From the NCBI RefSeq assembly GCF_006094395.1, contig NZ_CP035291.1:2046001-2110000 (forward strand): a DNA stretch of 64,000 bases. Direction: 5' to 3'. Of the stretch, positions 39,370-51,504 are shown one piece after another. How positions within the stretch are numbered: the stretch's first letter is position 1; each line of letters begins with the position of its first letter. The notes below the pieces were generated by a model that worked only from the letters and a program-made list of their open reading frames with translations, was not told where the DNA came from and made no database searches. The translations under genes and the position numbers were made by a program. Origin of the DNA: Staphylococcus haemolyticus (lineage in GTDB: Bacteria; Bacillota; Bacilli; Staphylococcales; Staphylococcaceae).

Positions 39370-40334
39370 GCTTTAACCTCCTTGTCATGGTCTATCTCAG
39401 ATAAATACTTAAAGATATCTTCACGTTTTAAGAGTGATTGCGTGGAGGTTGATACATCATTAACAATAACCGCTTCATGTTGGGCTAATGTAGAATAAAC
39501 TGAACGTAATTGCGCATCACTATTGATTTCAGGATAATCATGGTGTGTTTCTTTTTCTGTGAGTGGCGAAGTAATATTAAGATCTTTCAACTGTAAGCTT
39601 TCTTTATCTTGTTCTAAATGGCTACCCATAAACTCTTCTACAAATTTATTTTTAGGTTGATTACGGAATGCTTGTGGTGTATCTATTTGTTCAACATGCC
39701 CATTATTAAGTAAACAAATTCGATCACCTAGCTTCATTGCTTCTTGAATATCATGCGTTACAAATACAATTGTCTTTTTGATTTTAGTTTGTAGTTCTAT
39801 TAAATCATCTTGTAGTTTCTCGCGACTGATTGGATCCAGTGCACTAAAAGGTTCATCCATCAATATAACTGGTGGATCTACAGCTAATGCTCTTACTACA
39901 CCAACTCTCTGTCGTTGGCCACCTGATAATTCATCTGGTTTACGATCTCGATATTTTTCAGGTTCTAAACCAACCATTTCAAGTAATTCGTCAACACGTT
40001 GATCTATATCTTTATCTTTCCATTTTTTCATCTGTGGAACCTGTGCAATATTCTCTTTAATGGTCATATGAGGGAAAAGTGCGATTTGTTGCAACACATA
40101 TCCAATATCCCATCTCATTTCATAAACAGGATAATCACTTATAGGTTTATCTTTAAAATAAATATAACCTTCACTTAACGGAATAAGCCTATTAATCATC
40201 TTCAAAGTAGTTGTTTTACCACACCCTGATGGACCTATAATTACAAAAAACTCACCCTCATTTATTTTGAAACTTACATCATCAACTGCCACATTATCCC
40301 CATAACGTTTTGTTACGTTTTTAAATTCAATCAT
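39366..40334 (-). CDS. opuFA: Osmolyte ABC transporter ATPase (OpuF type)
   Basis: 322 residues. Walker A GPSGCGKTT (about 34-42), signature LSGGQRQRVG, Walker B VILMDEPFSALDP, switch His in VFVTHDIQEA. The C-terminal extension (about 240-322) resembles a degenerate regulatory CBS region that in this family senses ionic strength or cyclic-di-AMP. First gene of a two-gene operon. Gene symbol follows the OpuF layout; older staphylococcal annotation uses proV or opuC names. Confidence 0.87.
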   Translation of the reverse strand: MIEFKNVTKRYGDNVAVDDVSFKINEGEFFVIIGPSGCGKTTTLKMINRLIPLSEGYIYFKDKPISDYPVYEMRWDIGYVLQQIALFPHMTIKENIAQVPQMKKWKDKDIDQRVDELLEMVGLEPEKYRDRKPDELSGGQRQRVGVVRALAVDPPVILMDEPFSALDPISREKLQDDLIELQTKIKKTIVFVTHDIQEAMKLGDRICLLNNGHVEQIDTPQAFRNQPKNKFVEEFMGSHLEQDKESLQLKDLNITSPLTEKETHHDYPEINSDAQLRSVYSTLAQHEAVIVNDVSTSTQSLLKREDIFKYLSEIDHDKEVKA

Positions 40335-40472
40335 TTAGTCACCTTCATTTGCTTTACTTATTCAAATAGTTTGCATTCTTATTCCCTATTTAAACATGTT
40401 TAATGATGAATTCATATTAAATTAATCGAAATATAGAAATTACATTTAAAATTAATAATGTGGCAATAAAAT

Positions 40473-40514
40473 AAAGGTAAGGTTCGCTACAGAAATAGTA
40501 ACAACCTTACCTTT
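40473..40514 (-). terminator. Terminator after recQ
   Basis: AAAGGTAAGGTT (40473-40484) pairs perfectly with 40503-40514; A/T runs on both sides. Five bases from the recQ stop. Confidence 0.88.
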
Positions 40515-40518
40515 TACT

Positions 40519-42297
40519 TTATATACTCGCTTTATATGAATGTATAATCTCTAAGAATTTCGGACAATAATGTTTTAATTTATAGCTACCAACACCATCT
40601 ATAGATATCATTTCTTGTTTGGATTCTGGTTTGCGTTTAGCAAACTCTTCTAACGTGTAATCCGAAAAAATACTAACCGGTGCAATATTCAATTTCTCAC
40701 TTAACTTACGTCGAACTTCAACTAATTCACTGTATAATGCTCGATCTACACCTTCAACTGTATTGATATAGACTTTTTCTTTGGATTTTTGTTTAAATGG
40801 TGTCGTAAATACTTTCTCTTTATTGTTAAGTAACTTTTTAACACTTTCATCACATATTAAGATTTCATCATTTTCATTTAAAAACCCTTTGAAACGCAAT
40901 TCATCAATTAAATGATTTAATTCTGAAGTGGTATAATCTTTCATCAAACCATGTGTCGTCAACTTATCATAATCATTATATTTAATATAATCACTTGTTT
41001 CTCCACGCAAGACTTGAATGATTACGCTATAGCTTTCTTTTTGACGCATGCGTGCGATACAACTAATAATCATTTTAGCTTCTTGCGTCATATCATATGT
41101 TTTATTTTGTTGAATACAGCTACTACATTGTCCGCACTCTTCTAATTTTTCGTTAGGTTCAAAATAATGTACTACAGTCGCTTCAAGGCATTTTTTTGTT
41201 TTCGTGTATTGAATCATTTTAGTGAGTTTCTCACCCATTTTATCTTTATAATCTTCATCAGCCTGTGAAACTGTAATAAAATATTCATGCAATCCTTTAT
41301 CACGTTCACTAAATAAAAGAATGCATTCACTTTCTAATCCATCACGACCTGCACGACCTGCCTCTTGATAATATGATTCTAAATCACCTGGCATATTATA
41401 GTGTATAACGTATCTAACATTTGATTTATCTATCCCCATACCAAAGGCGTTTGTCGCAATAACAACCTTCACTTTATCATATACAAATTCATTTTGAGCG
41501 GCCTCGCGTTCTTTGTTTGTTAAACCAGCATGATAAATTGCCGAAGAAACATTGATAACATCTAATGCTTCTTGTAACTCCTCAACTTGCTTACGTGTAG
41601 AGCAATAGATAATTCCTGCTTGTTCTTTATGTTTCTGCACATAATCTACAACAAATTTCTGACGTTGATAGGTAGGATTCACTTTAAAAATAAGATTCCG
41701 ACGTTTCGTACTTGTTTTTACTTCATCTCGTCTATCTATGTTTAACTTTTCCATAATATCTTGCTGTACTTCTGCAGTAGCTGTTGCCGTTAATGCAACG
41801 ATTGTAAAGTTTTGAGGTAATGTGAATACTTTTTTAATGACACTTTGATAGCTAGGTCTAAAGTCATGCCCCCACTTAGATATACAATGTGCCTCATCAA
41901 ATGCGATAAGATGAATATCAATTCGACTTAATAAACTTAAAAAATATTGATTATCGAAACGTTCTGGTGCAACATATAAAAACTGAATATGACCTTTCCT
42001 TAAATCATCTTCGATTTCTTTTTGTTGCTTCTTAGTTAAACTACTATTTAAGAATGCTGCTTTAATCCCCATTGCTTTAAGTTGATCAACTTGGTCTTTC
42101 ATTAAAGATATTAGTGGACTTATTACAATTGTCGTTCCACCTAACATTAATCCAGGCACTTGGTAGCAAATTGATTTACCACCACCTGTAGGTAATACAC
42201 CTAAAACATTATGATGATCCATTATTTTAGTTATGATTTCTTTTTGACCAGGTCTGAACTTGTCATACCCAAAATAATGCGATAATGTTGCTTCCAT
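40519..42297 (-). CDS. recQ: ATP-dependent DNA helicase RecQ family
   Basis: 592 residues. Walker A LPTGGGKSICYQ (about 34-45), DEAH box IAFDEAHCISKWGHDFR, motif VI QEAGRAGRDG. Then a zinc-binding cluster (ECGQCSSC), a winged-helix RQC region and a C-terminal HRDC domain (about 515-585). A 3'-5' helicase for recombination and fork repair. It follows the ABC-F gene by 14 bases and is probably cotranscribed with it. Confidence 0.93.
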   Translation of the reverse strand: MEATLSHYFGYDKFRPGQKEIITKIMDHHNVLGVLPTGGGKSICYQVPGLMLGGTTIVISPLISLMKDQVDQLKAMGIKAAFLNSSLTKKQQKEIEDDLRKGHIQFLYVAPERFDNQYFLSLLSRIDIHLIAFDEAHCISKWGHDFRPSYQSVIKKVFTLPQNFTIVALTATATAEVQQDIMEKLNIDRRDEVKTSTKRRNLIFKVNPTYQRQKFVVDYVQKHKEQAGIIYCSTRKQVEELQEALDVINVSSAIYHAGLTNKEREAAQNEFVYDKVKVVIATNAFGMGIDKSNVRYVIHYNMPGDLESYYQEAGRAGRDGLESECILLFSERDKGLHEYFITVSQADEDYKDKMGEKLTKMIQYTKTKKCLEATVVHYFEPNEKLEECGQCSSCIQQNKTYDMTQEAKMIISCIARMRQKESYSVIIQVLRGETSDYIKYNDYDKLTTHGLMKDYTTSELNHLIDELRFKGFLNENDEILICDESVKKLLNNKEKVFTTPFKQKSKEKVYINTVEGVDRALYSELVEVRRKLSEKLNIAPVSIFSDYTLEEFAKRKPESKQEMISIDGVGSYKLKHYCPKFLEIIHSYKASI

Positions 42298-42311
42298 ACT
42301 TTACATTCCCC

Positions 42312-44192
42312 TTATTGCTCTTTTAGTTCTTCTAATTCACTCCATCTCGTGATGTCTGTTTCATATGTTAGCTCTAAATGTTCTTTCTCTTCATTTAATT
42401 CTTTGATTTTGCCATAATCAGCACTGGCCTCAATCATCTCTTCATCTATTTCTTCTAAGCGTGTTTCAGTTTGTTCAATACGTTCCATCAAAGTTTCATA
42501 TTCTCGTTTTTCCTTATAAGACAACCCTGATTTTTTTCGCGCCGTTGTTTTTTGCTTTGGTTGTTGTGCTTGTTTCTCTAGTGCAGCTAATTTATCCTGC
42601 TCTTTCTTATAAGTCTCATAATCTTCAAAGGTCCCTACAATACGTTCCATCTTTCCGTCATGAATATACCAGTACTCTTGAGCGACTTTATTTAAAAAAT
42701 AGCGATCGTGACTAACAGTTATAACTGAACCACCAAAACTACTAATATAGTCCTCTAAAATAGTTAATGTTTCTGTATCTAAGTCATTTGTCGGTTCATC
42801 TAGCAACAGTACATTAGGTTGATGCACGAGTAATCTTAATAAATATAAGCGTTTTTGCTCTCCGCCTGATAATTTGTATATCTTCTTACCATGTGTTGAG
42901 CTTGGGAACAAGAAACGTTCTAGTAATTGAGTTACAGAAATTGAAGTCCCATCCTTCTCTTTAGCCACTTCACTCTCTTCTCGTAGGTAATCAATCATAC
43001 GTATATCTCTATCTAACGTTTCTTCTGTTTGTTTAAAGTATGCTACTTTTACAGTTTGGCCAATTTTAAGTGTGCCTGTATAATCGTTGTCTTCTCCGCT
43101 TAAAATATTTAATAATGTTGTCTTTCCAGCTCCATTTGGCCCAACAATACCAATAAGTTGCCCACTTTGAATAATTTCAGTAATATCTTCAAATAATGTT
43201 CTGCCGTTAATTTGTTTTGAAAGTTTTTCTAACTCATACACTTGTTTGCCTAATCTTGAATACGCTAGATTCAATTGCCCTTTATCTTGAACGTGTTGAT
43301 CTTGCACTTCTGATTCTAAATCATTAAAACGGTTGATACGTGCTTGTTGCTTTGTCGTTCTTGCCTTAGCGCCAGCTCTCATCCAAGCTAATTCTTGTTT
43401 ATATAAAGCCTTTTGCTTTTCTTGTTGTTTTTGTTCAATAATTTCATTTTCTGCTCGCATTGCTATGTAATCTTCATAATTACCTGGATAAGATTTTAAT
43501 TTACCTCTATCTAATTCAATGATTCTACTCGCAATTTCATTTAAAAAGTAACGATCATGAGTTACGAACAATACGGTATGAGGATACTGCTTTACATAAT
43601 TGATTAGCCATGTTATAGATTCAAAGTCTAGGTGGTTTGTAGGTTCGTCTAATAATAATAGATCAGGTTGTTCAATAAGCGTTTTAGCAAGCACTACGCG
43701 TTTTTGCTGACCACCTGACAGTTCGTTCACCTTTTTGGTCGTGTCATTAATACCTAGTTTAGATAATATGGTTTTAATTTCTGCATTATAATCCCATGCA
43801 CTATTTTGGTCCATAGCCTCTTGTGCTTTCATCATCTTTTGAAAATGCGCGTCATCTTGTTGTTGTGAATAAGCATTAACTGCTTCTTCGTAAGCTTTTA
43901 TAATTTGAAGAGTCGATGTGTCTGAACTAAGTACAGCTTGAAAAACAGTCATATCTCCATCTAAATCCTGCTTTTGAGAAGAATACCGTATACGATATTG
44001 ATTAGGATGCGTAATATCAGCTGTATAATCATCATCTATATTCCCGATAACTTTAAGTAGAGTACTTTTACCAGTACCATTTATTCCAACCAATCCTATT
44101 CTTTCATGTTCAGAAATAGATAGGTTTAAATCATCGAAAATGATTTTATCCGCATATGATTTATTTAAGTGCTCTATTTTATACGCTTCCAT
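42312..44192 (-). CDS. ABC-F family ATPase (Uup-like)
   Basis: 626 residues, two ABC domains in one chain and no membrane segment. First: Walker A GINGTGKST and signature LSGGQQKRV. Second: GPNGAGKTT and LSGGEQKRLYLL. A P-site tRNA interaction linker lies between (about 240-300, rich in Lys/Gln) and a coiled-coil C-terminal domain (about 540-626). This matches the housekeeping Uup/YfmR type that rescues stalled ribosomes or affects DNA; the antibiotic-resistance subfamilies (Vga, Msr, Sal) lack this tail. Resistance is not indicated. Confidence 0.88.
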   Translation of the reverse strand: MEAYKIEHLNKSYADKIIFDDLNLSISEHERIGLVGINGTGKSTLLKVIGNIDDDYTADITHPNQYRIRYSSQKQDLDGDMTVFQAVLSSDTSTLQIIKAYEEAVNAYSQQQDDAHFQKMMKAQEAMDQNSAWDYNAEIKTILSKLGINDTTKKVNELSGGQQKRVVLAKTLIEQPDLLLLDEPTNHLDFESITWLINYVKQYPHTVLFVTHDRYFLNEIASRIIELDRGKLKSYPGNYEDYIAMRAENEIIEQKQQEKQKALYKQELAWMRAGAKARTTKQQARINRFNDLESEVQDQHVQDKGQLNLAYSRLGKQVYELEKLSKQINGRTLFEDITEIIQSGQLIGIVGPNGAGKTTLLNILSGEDNDYTGTLKIGQTVKVAYFKQTEETLDRDIRMIDYLREESEVAKEKDGTSISVTQLLERFLFPSSTHGKKIYKLSGGEQKRLYLLRLLVHQPNVLLLDEPTNDLDTETLTILEDYISSFGGSVITVSHDRYFLNKVAQEYWYIHDGKMERIVGTFEDYETYKKEQDKLAALEKQAQQPKQKTTARKKSGLSYKEKREYETLMERIEQTETRLEEIDEEMIEASADYGKIKELNEEKEHLELTYETDITRWSELEELKEQ

Positions 44193-44311
44193 GCATCTAC
44201 TTCCTTTTCCAAATCGAAATATCGAATTTTTTAAATATTTTTGATAAGCTTAAATCAGTTCTATATATTATACACCTTTTTAGGCTTAAATGATACAAGG
44301 AGACAAGAGTT

Positions 44312-45130
44312 ATGATTGACTTTTTCGAAAATTTACCGCCTTATTTACAGGCGCTTGTAGCAGGTATTATTACTTGGCTACTCACAGCATTAGGTGCTGC
44401 TTCTGTATTTATATTTAAATCCGTAAATAAACGAATACTAACATCTATGCAAGGATTTGCTGCGGGCATTATGATAGCTGCCAGCTTTTGGTCTTTATTA
44501 CAACCCTCTATTGAATATGGTAAAGATGGTAGTTTGCCTGCTTGGTTACCTGCTGCAATTGGCTTTTTGTTTGGTGGTATCTTCATACGTGTCCTCGATT
44601 CAGTTATTCCTCATTTACATCAAAGAATTGGCGATAAGAGTCAGTACCGCGAGGGTGTTAAGACTTCTTTAAGTAAGAATACGCTATTAGTACTAGCTAT
44701 TACATTACATAATATTCCAGAAGGTCTATCGATTGGTGTTGCTTTTGGTGGAATTGCAACTGGTAATAGTCAAGCTACATTTTTAGGTGCTTTAGGCTTA
44801 GCGATTGGTATAGGAATACAAAACATTCCAGAAGGTGCAGCATTATCAATGCCTATTAGAGCTGCAGGCGCATCTCGTTGGAAAGCTTTCAATTACGGTC
44901 AAGCTTCAGCAATTGTAGAACCTATCTTTGCTACTATCGGAGCTGCATTGATTTTAGTTATTACACCTATTTTACCTTATGCGTTAGCTTTTGCAGCTGG
45001 CGCTATGATATTCGTTGTAGTTGAAGAACTTATACCTGACTCACAATCTGGTAACAATACTGATTTAGCAACACTAAGTCTAATGATTGGCTTTACAATT
45101 ATGATGATTTTAGATGTAGCACTTGGATAA
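44312..45130 (+). CDS. ZIP family metal transporter
   Basis: 272 residues with eight membrane helices. The metal-site signatures are ITLHNIPEGLSIG in helix 4 and GIGIQNIPEGAALS in helix 5 (His/Asn/Glu ligands). Similar to ZupT; imports zinc and perhaps other divalent ions into the cytoplasm. AAGGAGA before the ATG. Transcribed alone; no Zur box was recognised upstream. Confidence 0.9.
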   Translation: MIDFFENLPPYLQALVAGIITWLLTALGAASVFIFKSVNKRILTSMQGFAAGIMIAASFWSLLQPSIEYGKDGSLPAWLPAAIGFLFGGIFIRVLDSVIPHLHQRIGDKSQYREGVKTSLSKNTLLVLAITLHNIPEGLSIGVAFGGIATGNSQATFLGALGLAIGIGIQNIPEGAALSMPIRAAGASRWKAFNYGQASAIVEPIFATIGAALILVITPILPYALAFAAGAMIFVVVEELIPDSQSGNNTDLATLSLMIGFTIMMILDVALG

Positions 45131-45241
45131 TACTTGCTATTATCATAGATATTTAAATTAATAATGAATTCGATATTATTTTATTAAAACTCTTATTTAA
45201 AATACTTGTCTATGACATTAACTAAATTGAAATACAAACAA

Positions 45242-45273
45242 AAAACGAGTTGAACGTTTGTTCAACTCGTTTT
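45242..45273. terminator. Bidirectional terminator between ZIP gene and ltaS
   Basis: Perfect 14-bp stem (45242-45255 with 45260-45273), loop GTTT, A-run left and T-run right. Close to the ltaS stop. Confidence 0.92.
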
Positions 45274-45277
45274 GTTA

Positions 45278-47752
<2,475 letters not shown>

Positions 47753-48757
47753 TTATTTCATCATTTCTAATTGCATTCTGAATTCAATACCGTGAAACAG
47801 TTGATTCATCCAATTGCTAAATTTCACAACATTTTTTTCAGCGGTTTCAATATCAATAAATTGGAATTTCAAACGTGAACCTTGTGGTTTCTGTGCAAGT
47901 TTAGTCAAATGATAACTCGCAATCGTTCCAATTTGAGGGTAACTTCCTATTGTATAATGATCGTTTAATAAGATAATCGGTGTACCATCTCGTTTAACTT
48001 GAATTGTTCCTCTTTTAACAGATTGATGTGCAGGCATATCATCGTAATATGCTTTTATCTTCTCACCATCTAATAACATACCAACACGATTTGATTTATT
48101 AGTTACTTTATATTCGCCTTTAATAAAATGGGATTGCGTTTCCTTATCAAAGTCTTCAGTACCTTTATTTGCGATAACATGAAACACGTCAGAGATATAG
48201 TTGAACGACAATGCATAACCATCAATCCCCCAATCAGTAGTACGCTTTTCTTTTAGATTCTCAAATAACTTATGATGACGTTCAGTATATTCTCTTTTCA
48301 TTTCAACTTCATCGCCATTTTCAAGTTTACGCCCGTGATAGCCACCAATGTGAACATTTAAATCCGTAGAATTCGAACCCAGCCAATTGTCTAATTTAAA
48401 TCCTCCACCTATAGCAAGATATACACGTGACGTTTTATTTGTTTCTTTAAAAGATAACACATCATCTTTACCTAAAAGGTATAGTTTATAAGGTTTTACT
48501 CGCATGTTTTGTGTATAAGCTTCAAAATTTTGACCTGTTAATGCAATCAAAGTAGGTTCAGTGAATCGAATTTTAGCCATTATATGTGTCATTTCAAGTG
48601 TTGCTTCATTCTTGTCATTAGCGACAAGACGATTTGCTATTTCATGACCTAGCGTGTCTAAAGCTCCACACGGAATAACACCTGCATATTCATATCCATG
48701 ACGCCCGAAATCTTGAAAGCTACTAAACAATCCGGCTTTTTCTATTATGATTGACAT
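47753..48757 (-). CDS. pxpC: 5-oxoprolinase subunit C (biotin-dependent carboxyltransferase family)
   Basis: 334 residues of the KipA/PxpC family: N-terminal GLFSSFQDFGRHGYEYAGVIPCGALDTLGHEIAN and GTIQVKRDGTPIILLNDH with YPQIGTIA. With PxpA and PxpB it opens 5-oxoproline (pyroglutamate) to glutamate using ATP. No PxpA (LamB/YcsF) gene lies beside it. Overlaps pxpB by 13 bases. Confidence 0.88.
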   Translation of the reverse strand: MSIIIEKAGLFSSFQDFGRHGYEYAGVIPCGALDTLGHEIANRLVANDKNEATLEMTHIMAKIRFTEPTLIALTGQNFEAYTQNMRVKPYKLYLLGKDDVLSFKETNKTSRVYLAIGGGFKLDNWLGSNSTDLNVHIGGYHGRKLENGDEVEMKREYTERHHKLFENLKEKRTTDWGIDGYALSFNYISDVFHVIANKGTEDFDKETQSHFIKGEYKVTNKSNRVGMLLDGEKIKAYYDDMPAHQSVKRGTIQVKRDGTPIILLNDHYTIGSYPQIGTIASYHLTKLAQKPQGSRLKFQFIDIETAEKNVVKFSNWMNQLFHGIEFRMQLEMMK

Positions 48758-49461
48758 GGTTTAAATTCTCCTAATTCAATATCTTTGCGTTTTTCTGGTT
48801 TGAATGTGACATTATCTCCTAATTTTAGCAGTGTAAAATCTTCTTTTTCAGGAGTAAACAACGTCATAGGCGTGTACCCTATCACTAACCAATCATTATA
48901 TGTATCAGTTGTAACAATCCCGCATTTTTTTCCTTCAATAATAACTGAACCTGCAGTAACAAGTTTCTTCTTATTACTTGTATGATTAACATACAATGCC
49001 TCATTCATTCCAGTTAAATATGGAAAGCCAGGAGCATAGCCCATCATAGAGACAAAGTAAGCATTATCAGAATGTAATTGAATAAATTCATCTTTTGTTA
49101 ATTTGTAATACTCTAGCAAGTCCTGTAAATCGGGACCAAATTCATCACCATAAATAATAGGAATTTCATAGGTCGTGCTCTCATCTTTGTTCATTTCTAA
49201 TTGTTTTATTTCTTCTTGAATAGATGTTACTAGTGCCTTCATATATTGAAAAGGTGAAGTAATATTATGATGTTTAATCATATCTCGAGCATCATAGCAA
49301 ATCATCATATCTGATTCAGTAGGCACAATTTCAGTTATAAATGGCAAATCTTTCTCTAATAAATGATTACGCACTGCGATTAACTCAGTTGTTACATTTT
49401 TAGATACATCTTTTTCAACCGCAATTACAATTGCTTGATCTCCCTGACTATAAATTTTCAT
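48745..49461 (-). CDS. pxpB: 5-oxoprolinase subunit B (KipI family)
   Basis: 238 residues with the family motifs GDQAIVIAVEKD, IPIIYGDEFGPDLQDLL and MMGYAPGFPYLTGM. In Bacillus the same protein was first described as the KipI inhibitor of sporulation kinase; in a non-sporulator the oxoprolinase role is the likelier one. GAGGTGGAG precedes the ATG. Confidence 0.88.
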   Translation of the reverse strand: MKIYSQGDQAIVIAVEKDVSKNVTTELIAVRNHLLEKDLPFITEIVPTESDMMICYDARDMIKHHNITSPFQYMKALVTSIQEEIKQLEMNKDESTTYEIPIIYGDEFGPDLQDLLEYYKLTKDEFIQLHSDNAYFVSMMGYAPGFPYLTGMNEALYVNHTSNKKKLVTAGSVIIEGKKCGIVTTDTYNDWLVIGYTPMTLFTPEKEDFTLLKLGDNVTFKPEKRKDIELGEFKPCQS

Positions 49462-49485
49462 AACTCCACCTCAAAATAATTATGT

Positions 49486-49692
49486 TTAATGATGATAAAA
49501 TATATTTAGAAAATCAACCACATAAGGAATGATTGATTTAATTAAAAAATAAATGAATACACATTGAATTAAAACGGTAACGGTTGCCACAATTCGTGCC
49601 TTAATGAGTGCATTATTATTTAAATATCGATCTGCTAAATATTTACTTATCACATTTAAAATCACAATAATTACAACCCATAATATTGCCAT
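49486..49692 (-). CDS. Small membrane protein, unknown function
   Basis: 68 residues with two predicted helices (about 1-18 and 33-60) separated by a short polar, positively charged loop (KYLADRYLNNNALIKAR), ending YHH. GGAG lies six bases before the ATG and spacing (24 bases to pxpB) places it in a run of minus-strand genes. No family recognised; probably real because of the ribosome binding site and typical transmembrane pattern. Confidence 0.6.
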   Translation of the reverse strand: MAILWVVIIVILNVISKYLADRYLNNNALIKARIVATVTVLIQCVFIYFLIKSIIPYVVDFLNIFYHH

Positions 49693-49749
49693 ATTTCACT
49701 CCGTTAGTTCGTTTTTATCAATAAATACGCATATACTTCCAATATTATT

Positions 49750-50358
49750 TTATAGATAAATAGACACATCGGCAACCTCTCGTAAACTATTTAGTAAATA
49801 GATACGTACCTGCTGATTAGTTAATTTCTCGCTGAGTTCTGTTTTAGTATAATTTTTGATTGAAAGTTTTCCTTCATCTATAAGAGATTGACGCATGCAT
49901 CCCAATAAAAAGTCGTTGTCATAACTCGGCGTATTGTATGTACCTTCTTCCTCTATCATGATATTACCAATATCAAATTCCAGAATCTTACCTTTTTCAT
50001 CATATAATAATATTAAATCTGTTTCATGATTGTGTGCTAAATGCCGGCGTTCTGTGGTTTTGTTAATGATATATCGTTCGTTATAATGCGTTTGAACTTG
50101 CTGAAATTTAGCCGTAAACAGCGACTTTTGAGATAAAGGTTTAATTACATAATTCATATCGCCAGTTTTATCTATTTCTATTTTAAGTCGGAACGTGCCC
50201 TGTTGATGATTTTTTATAATCTCCTTTACAAGATGTAACCAGTTCTCCTTTGAAAAGGCATAACCTAAACGTCCACATGATTGTTGTATTCGATTAATAT
50301 GATATTGAAGTCTTGGAATTTCACCATTTTCTAAACGCATCGTTTCAAACAAGTTCAT
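49750..50358 (-). CDS. pabC: Aminodeoxychorismate lyase (aminotransferase class IV)
   Basis: 202 residues; short class IV PLP fold. Opens with NLFETMRLENGEIPRLQYHINR (the Arg/His region) and ends with the class IV C-terminal pattern TELSEKLTNQQVRIYLLNSLREV. It releases pyruvate from aminodeoxychorismate to give 4-aminobenzoate. Its ATG follows the pabB stop directly (TAAATG). The PLP lysine is not obvious by eye; HNHETDLILLYDEKGKILE sits where the family differs, so function rests partly on context. Confidence 0.8.
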   Translation of the reverse strand: MNLFETMRLENGEIPRLQYHINRIQQSCGRLGYAFSKENWLHLVKEIIKNHQQGTFRLKIEIDKTGDMNYVIKPLSQKSLFTAKFQQVQTHYNERYIINKTTERRHLAHNHETDLILLYDEKGKILEFDIGNIMIEEEGTYNTPSYDNDFLLGCMRQSLIDEGKLSIKNYTKTELSEKLTNQQVRIYLLNSLREVADVSIYL

Positions 50359-51504
50359 TTATAACATCTCCAATATCTTTGTTTTATCTCGAAACTCTTG
50401 TACTTCTTTTTCAGGTATAGAATCAATCGTAATCCCTGCACCCACACCGTAATGAACTTTCTCATTTCGATACTCAAGCGTTCGAATTGGAATATTAAAT
50501 ATCATTTTATCATCCGGGCATAATAATCCAATTGTGCCACAATAAATATATCTAGGATTAGCCTCAAGCGCTTTAATGTATGACATCGTATTAAGTTTCG
50601 GTGCGCCCGTAATAGAACCACATGGAAACAGCGCTTTTAGAATATCAGTCAAACTCGTTTCGGCTTCTAATCGACCCGAGACCATACTCGTCATTTGATA
50701 AACAGTCTTATAACTTTCTATAAAGAATGGCTTATTAACGTGTATAGTTCCTGGCTTAGAAATTCTAGAAATATCATTACGCAATAAATCAACAATCATT
50801 ACATTTTCAGCACGATCTTTAAGAGAGTTCTTCAATATTTCATAATTCATCAAATCTTCATCTTTATTAATACTACGTGGCATTGTCCCTTTCATCGGTT
50901 TACTTACGACTACATTTTCTTGGTTATTAAATGCTCCTTTTTGAAAGAATAATTCAGGAGAAATTGAGGCAACTTTAATCTCTTCTACATCTAATAATGC
51001 AGTATAACCACCATTATTTGTCTGAGTTAAATAATAATATAAATCAGAGATTGGGTAATGGATATCACTAACTAAACGTGTTGTATAGTTCACTTGATAC
51101 GTTTCTCCATCAGTGATTGCGTCTTGAACTTGTTTAATCTTATCTTGCATTTCTGCATCACTTTCCAAAAAGCGAAACTGATGTTTAGGAATGTAGCTTT
51201 GTGAAAGATTGTTAGACGGATGTTTAGCCATATTAGGATTGAAACTATATGCAAGAGCTATGACTTGATTATTATCCAATTCGTGCGTAGCCATTTCTTG
51301 ATTAAAAAATTTTGCCGCTTCATATGTAAGATAAAGTGCTACGTATCGTCCGTTTGATTGTTCATCTTGAGCAAAGCGAACTACTGCACCGATGTCATTC
51401 AAAGTGTAAGCCACCTTTTTAGAGACATACGTGTCAAAATTCAATGCTATTGTTTCAAAATGATCAGGTGTCGTATAGTATCGATAATTAAATGCGATGT
51501 TCAT
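50359..51504 (-). CDS. pabB: Aminodeoxychorismate synthase component I
   Basis: 381 residues. Chorismate-binding domain with IVDLLRNDISRISKPG, FPCGSITGAPKLNTM and the C-terminal GVGAGITIDSIPEKE, the conserved catalytic stretch of PabB/TrpE. The SITGAPK sequence supports PabB. Aminates chorismate using ammonia from PabA. Lacks the long N-terminal domain of TrpE. Overlaps pabA by 17 bases. Confidence 0.92.
   Translation of the reverse strand: MNIAFNYRYYTTPDHFETIALNFDTYVSKKVAYTLNDIGAVVRFAQDEQSNGRYVALYLTYEAAKFFNQEMATHELDNNQVIALAYSFNPNMAKHPSNNLSQSYIPKHQFRFLESDAEMQDKIKQVQDAITDGETYQVNYTTRLVSDIHYPISDLYYYLTQTNNGGYTALLDVEEIKVASISPELFFQKGAFNNQENVVVSKPMKGTMPRSINKDEDLMNYEILKNSLKDRAENVMIVDLLRNDISRISKPGTIHVNKPFFIESYKTVYQMTSMVSGRLEAETSLTDILKALFPCGSITGAPKLNTMSYIKALEANPRYIYCGTIGLLCPDDKMIFNIPIRTLEYRNEKVHYGVGAGITIDSIPEKEVQEFRDKTKILEML

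Noticed and set aside
38840..39376. 178-codon plus-strand ORF
   Set aside because: Exact antisense shadow of the opuFB permease domain; its Ile/Pro/Ala-rich product mirrors membrane-helix codons.
40951..41145. Plus-strand 64-codon hydrophobic ORF
   Set aside because: Antisense to recQ; no start signals.
42312..44192. ABC-F gene as an antibiotic resistance determinant
   Set aside because: Long coiled-coil C-terminal tail and housekeeping context next to recQ fit Uup-type proteins rather than Vga, Msr or Sal.
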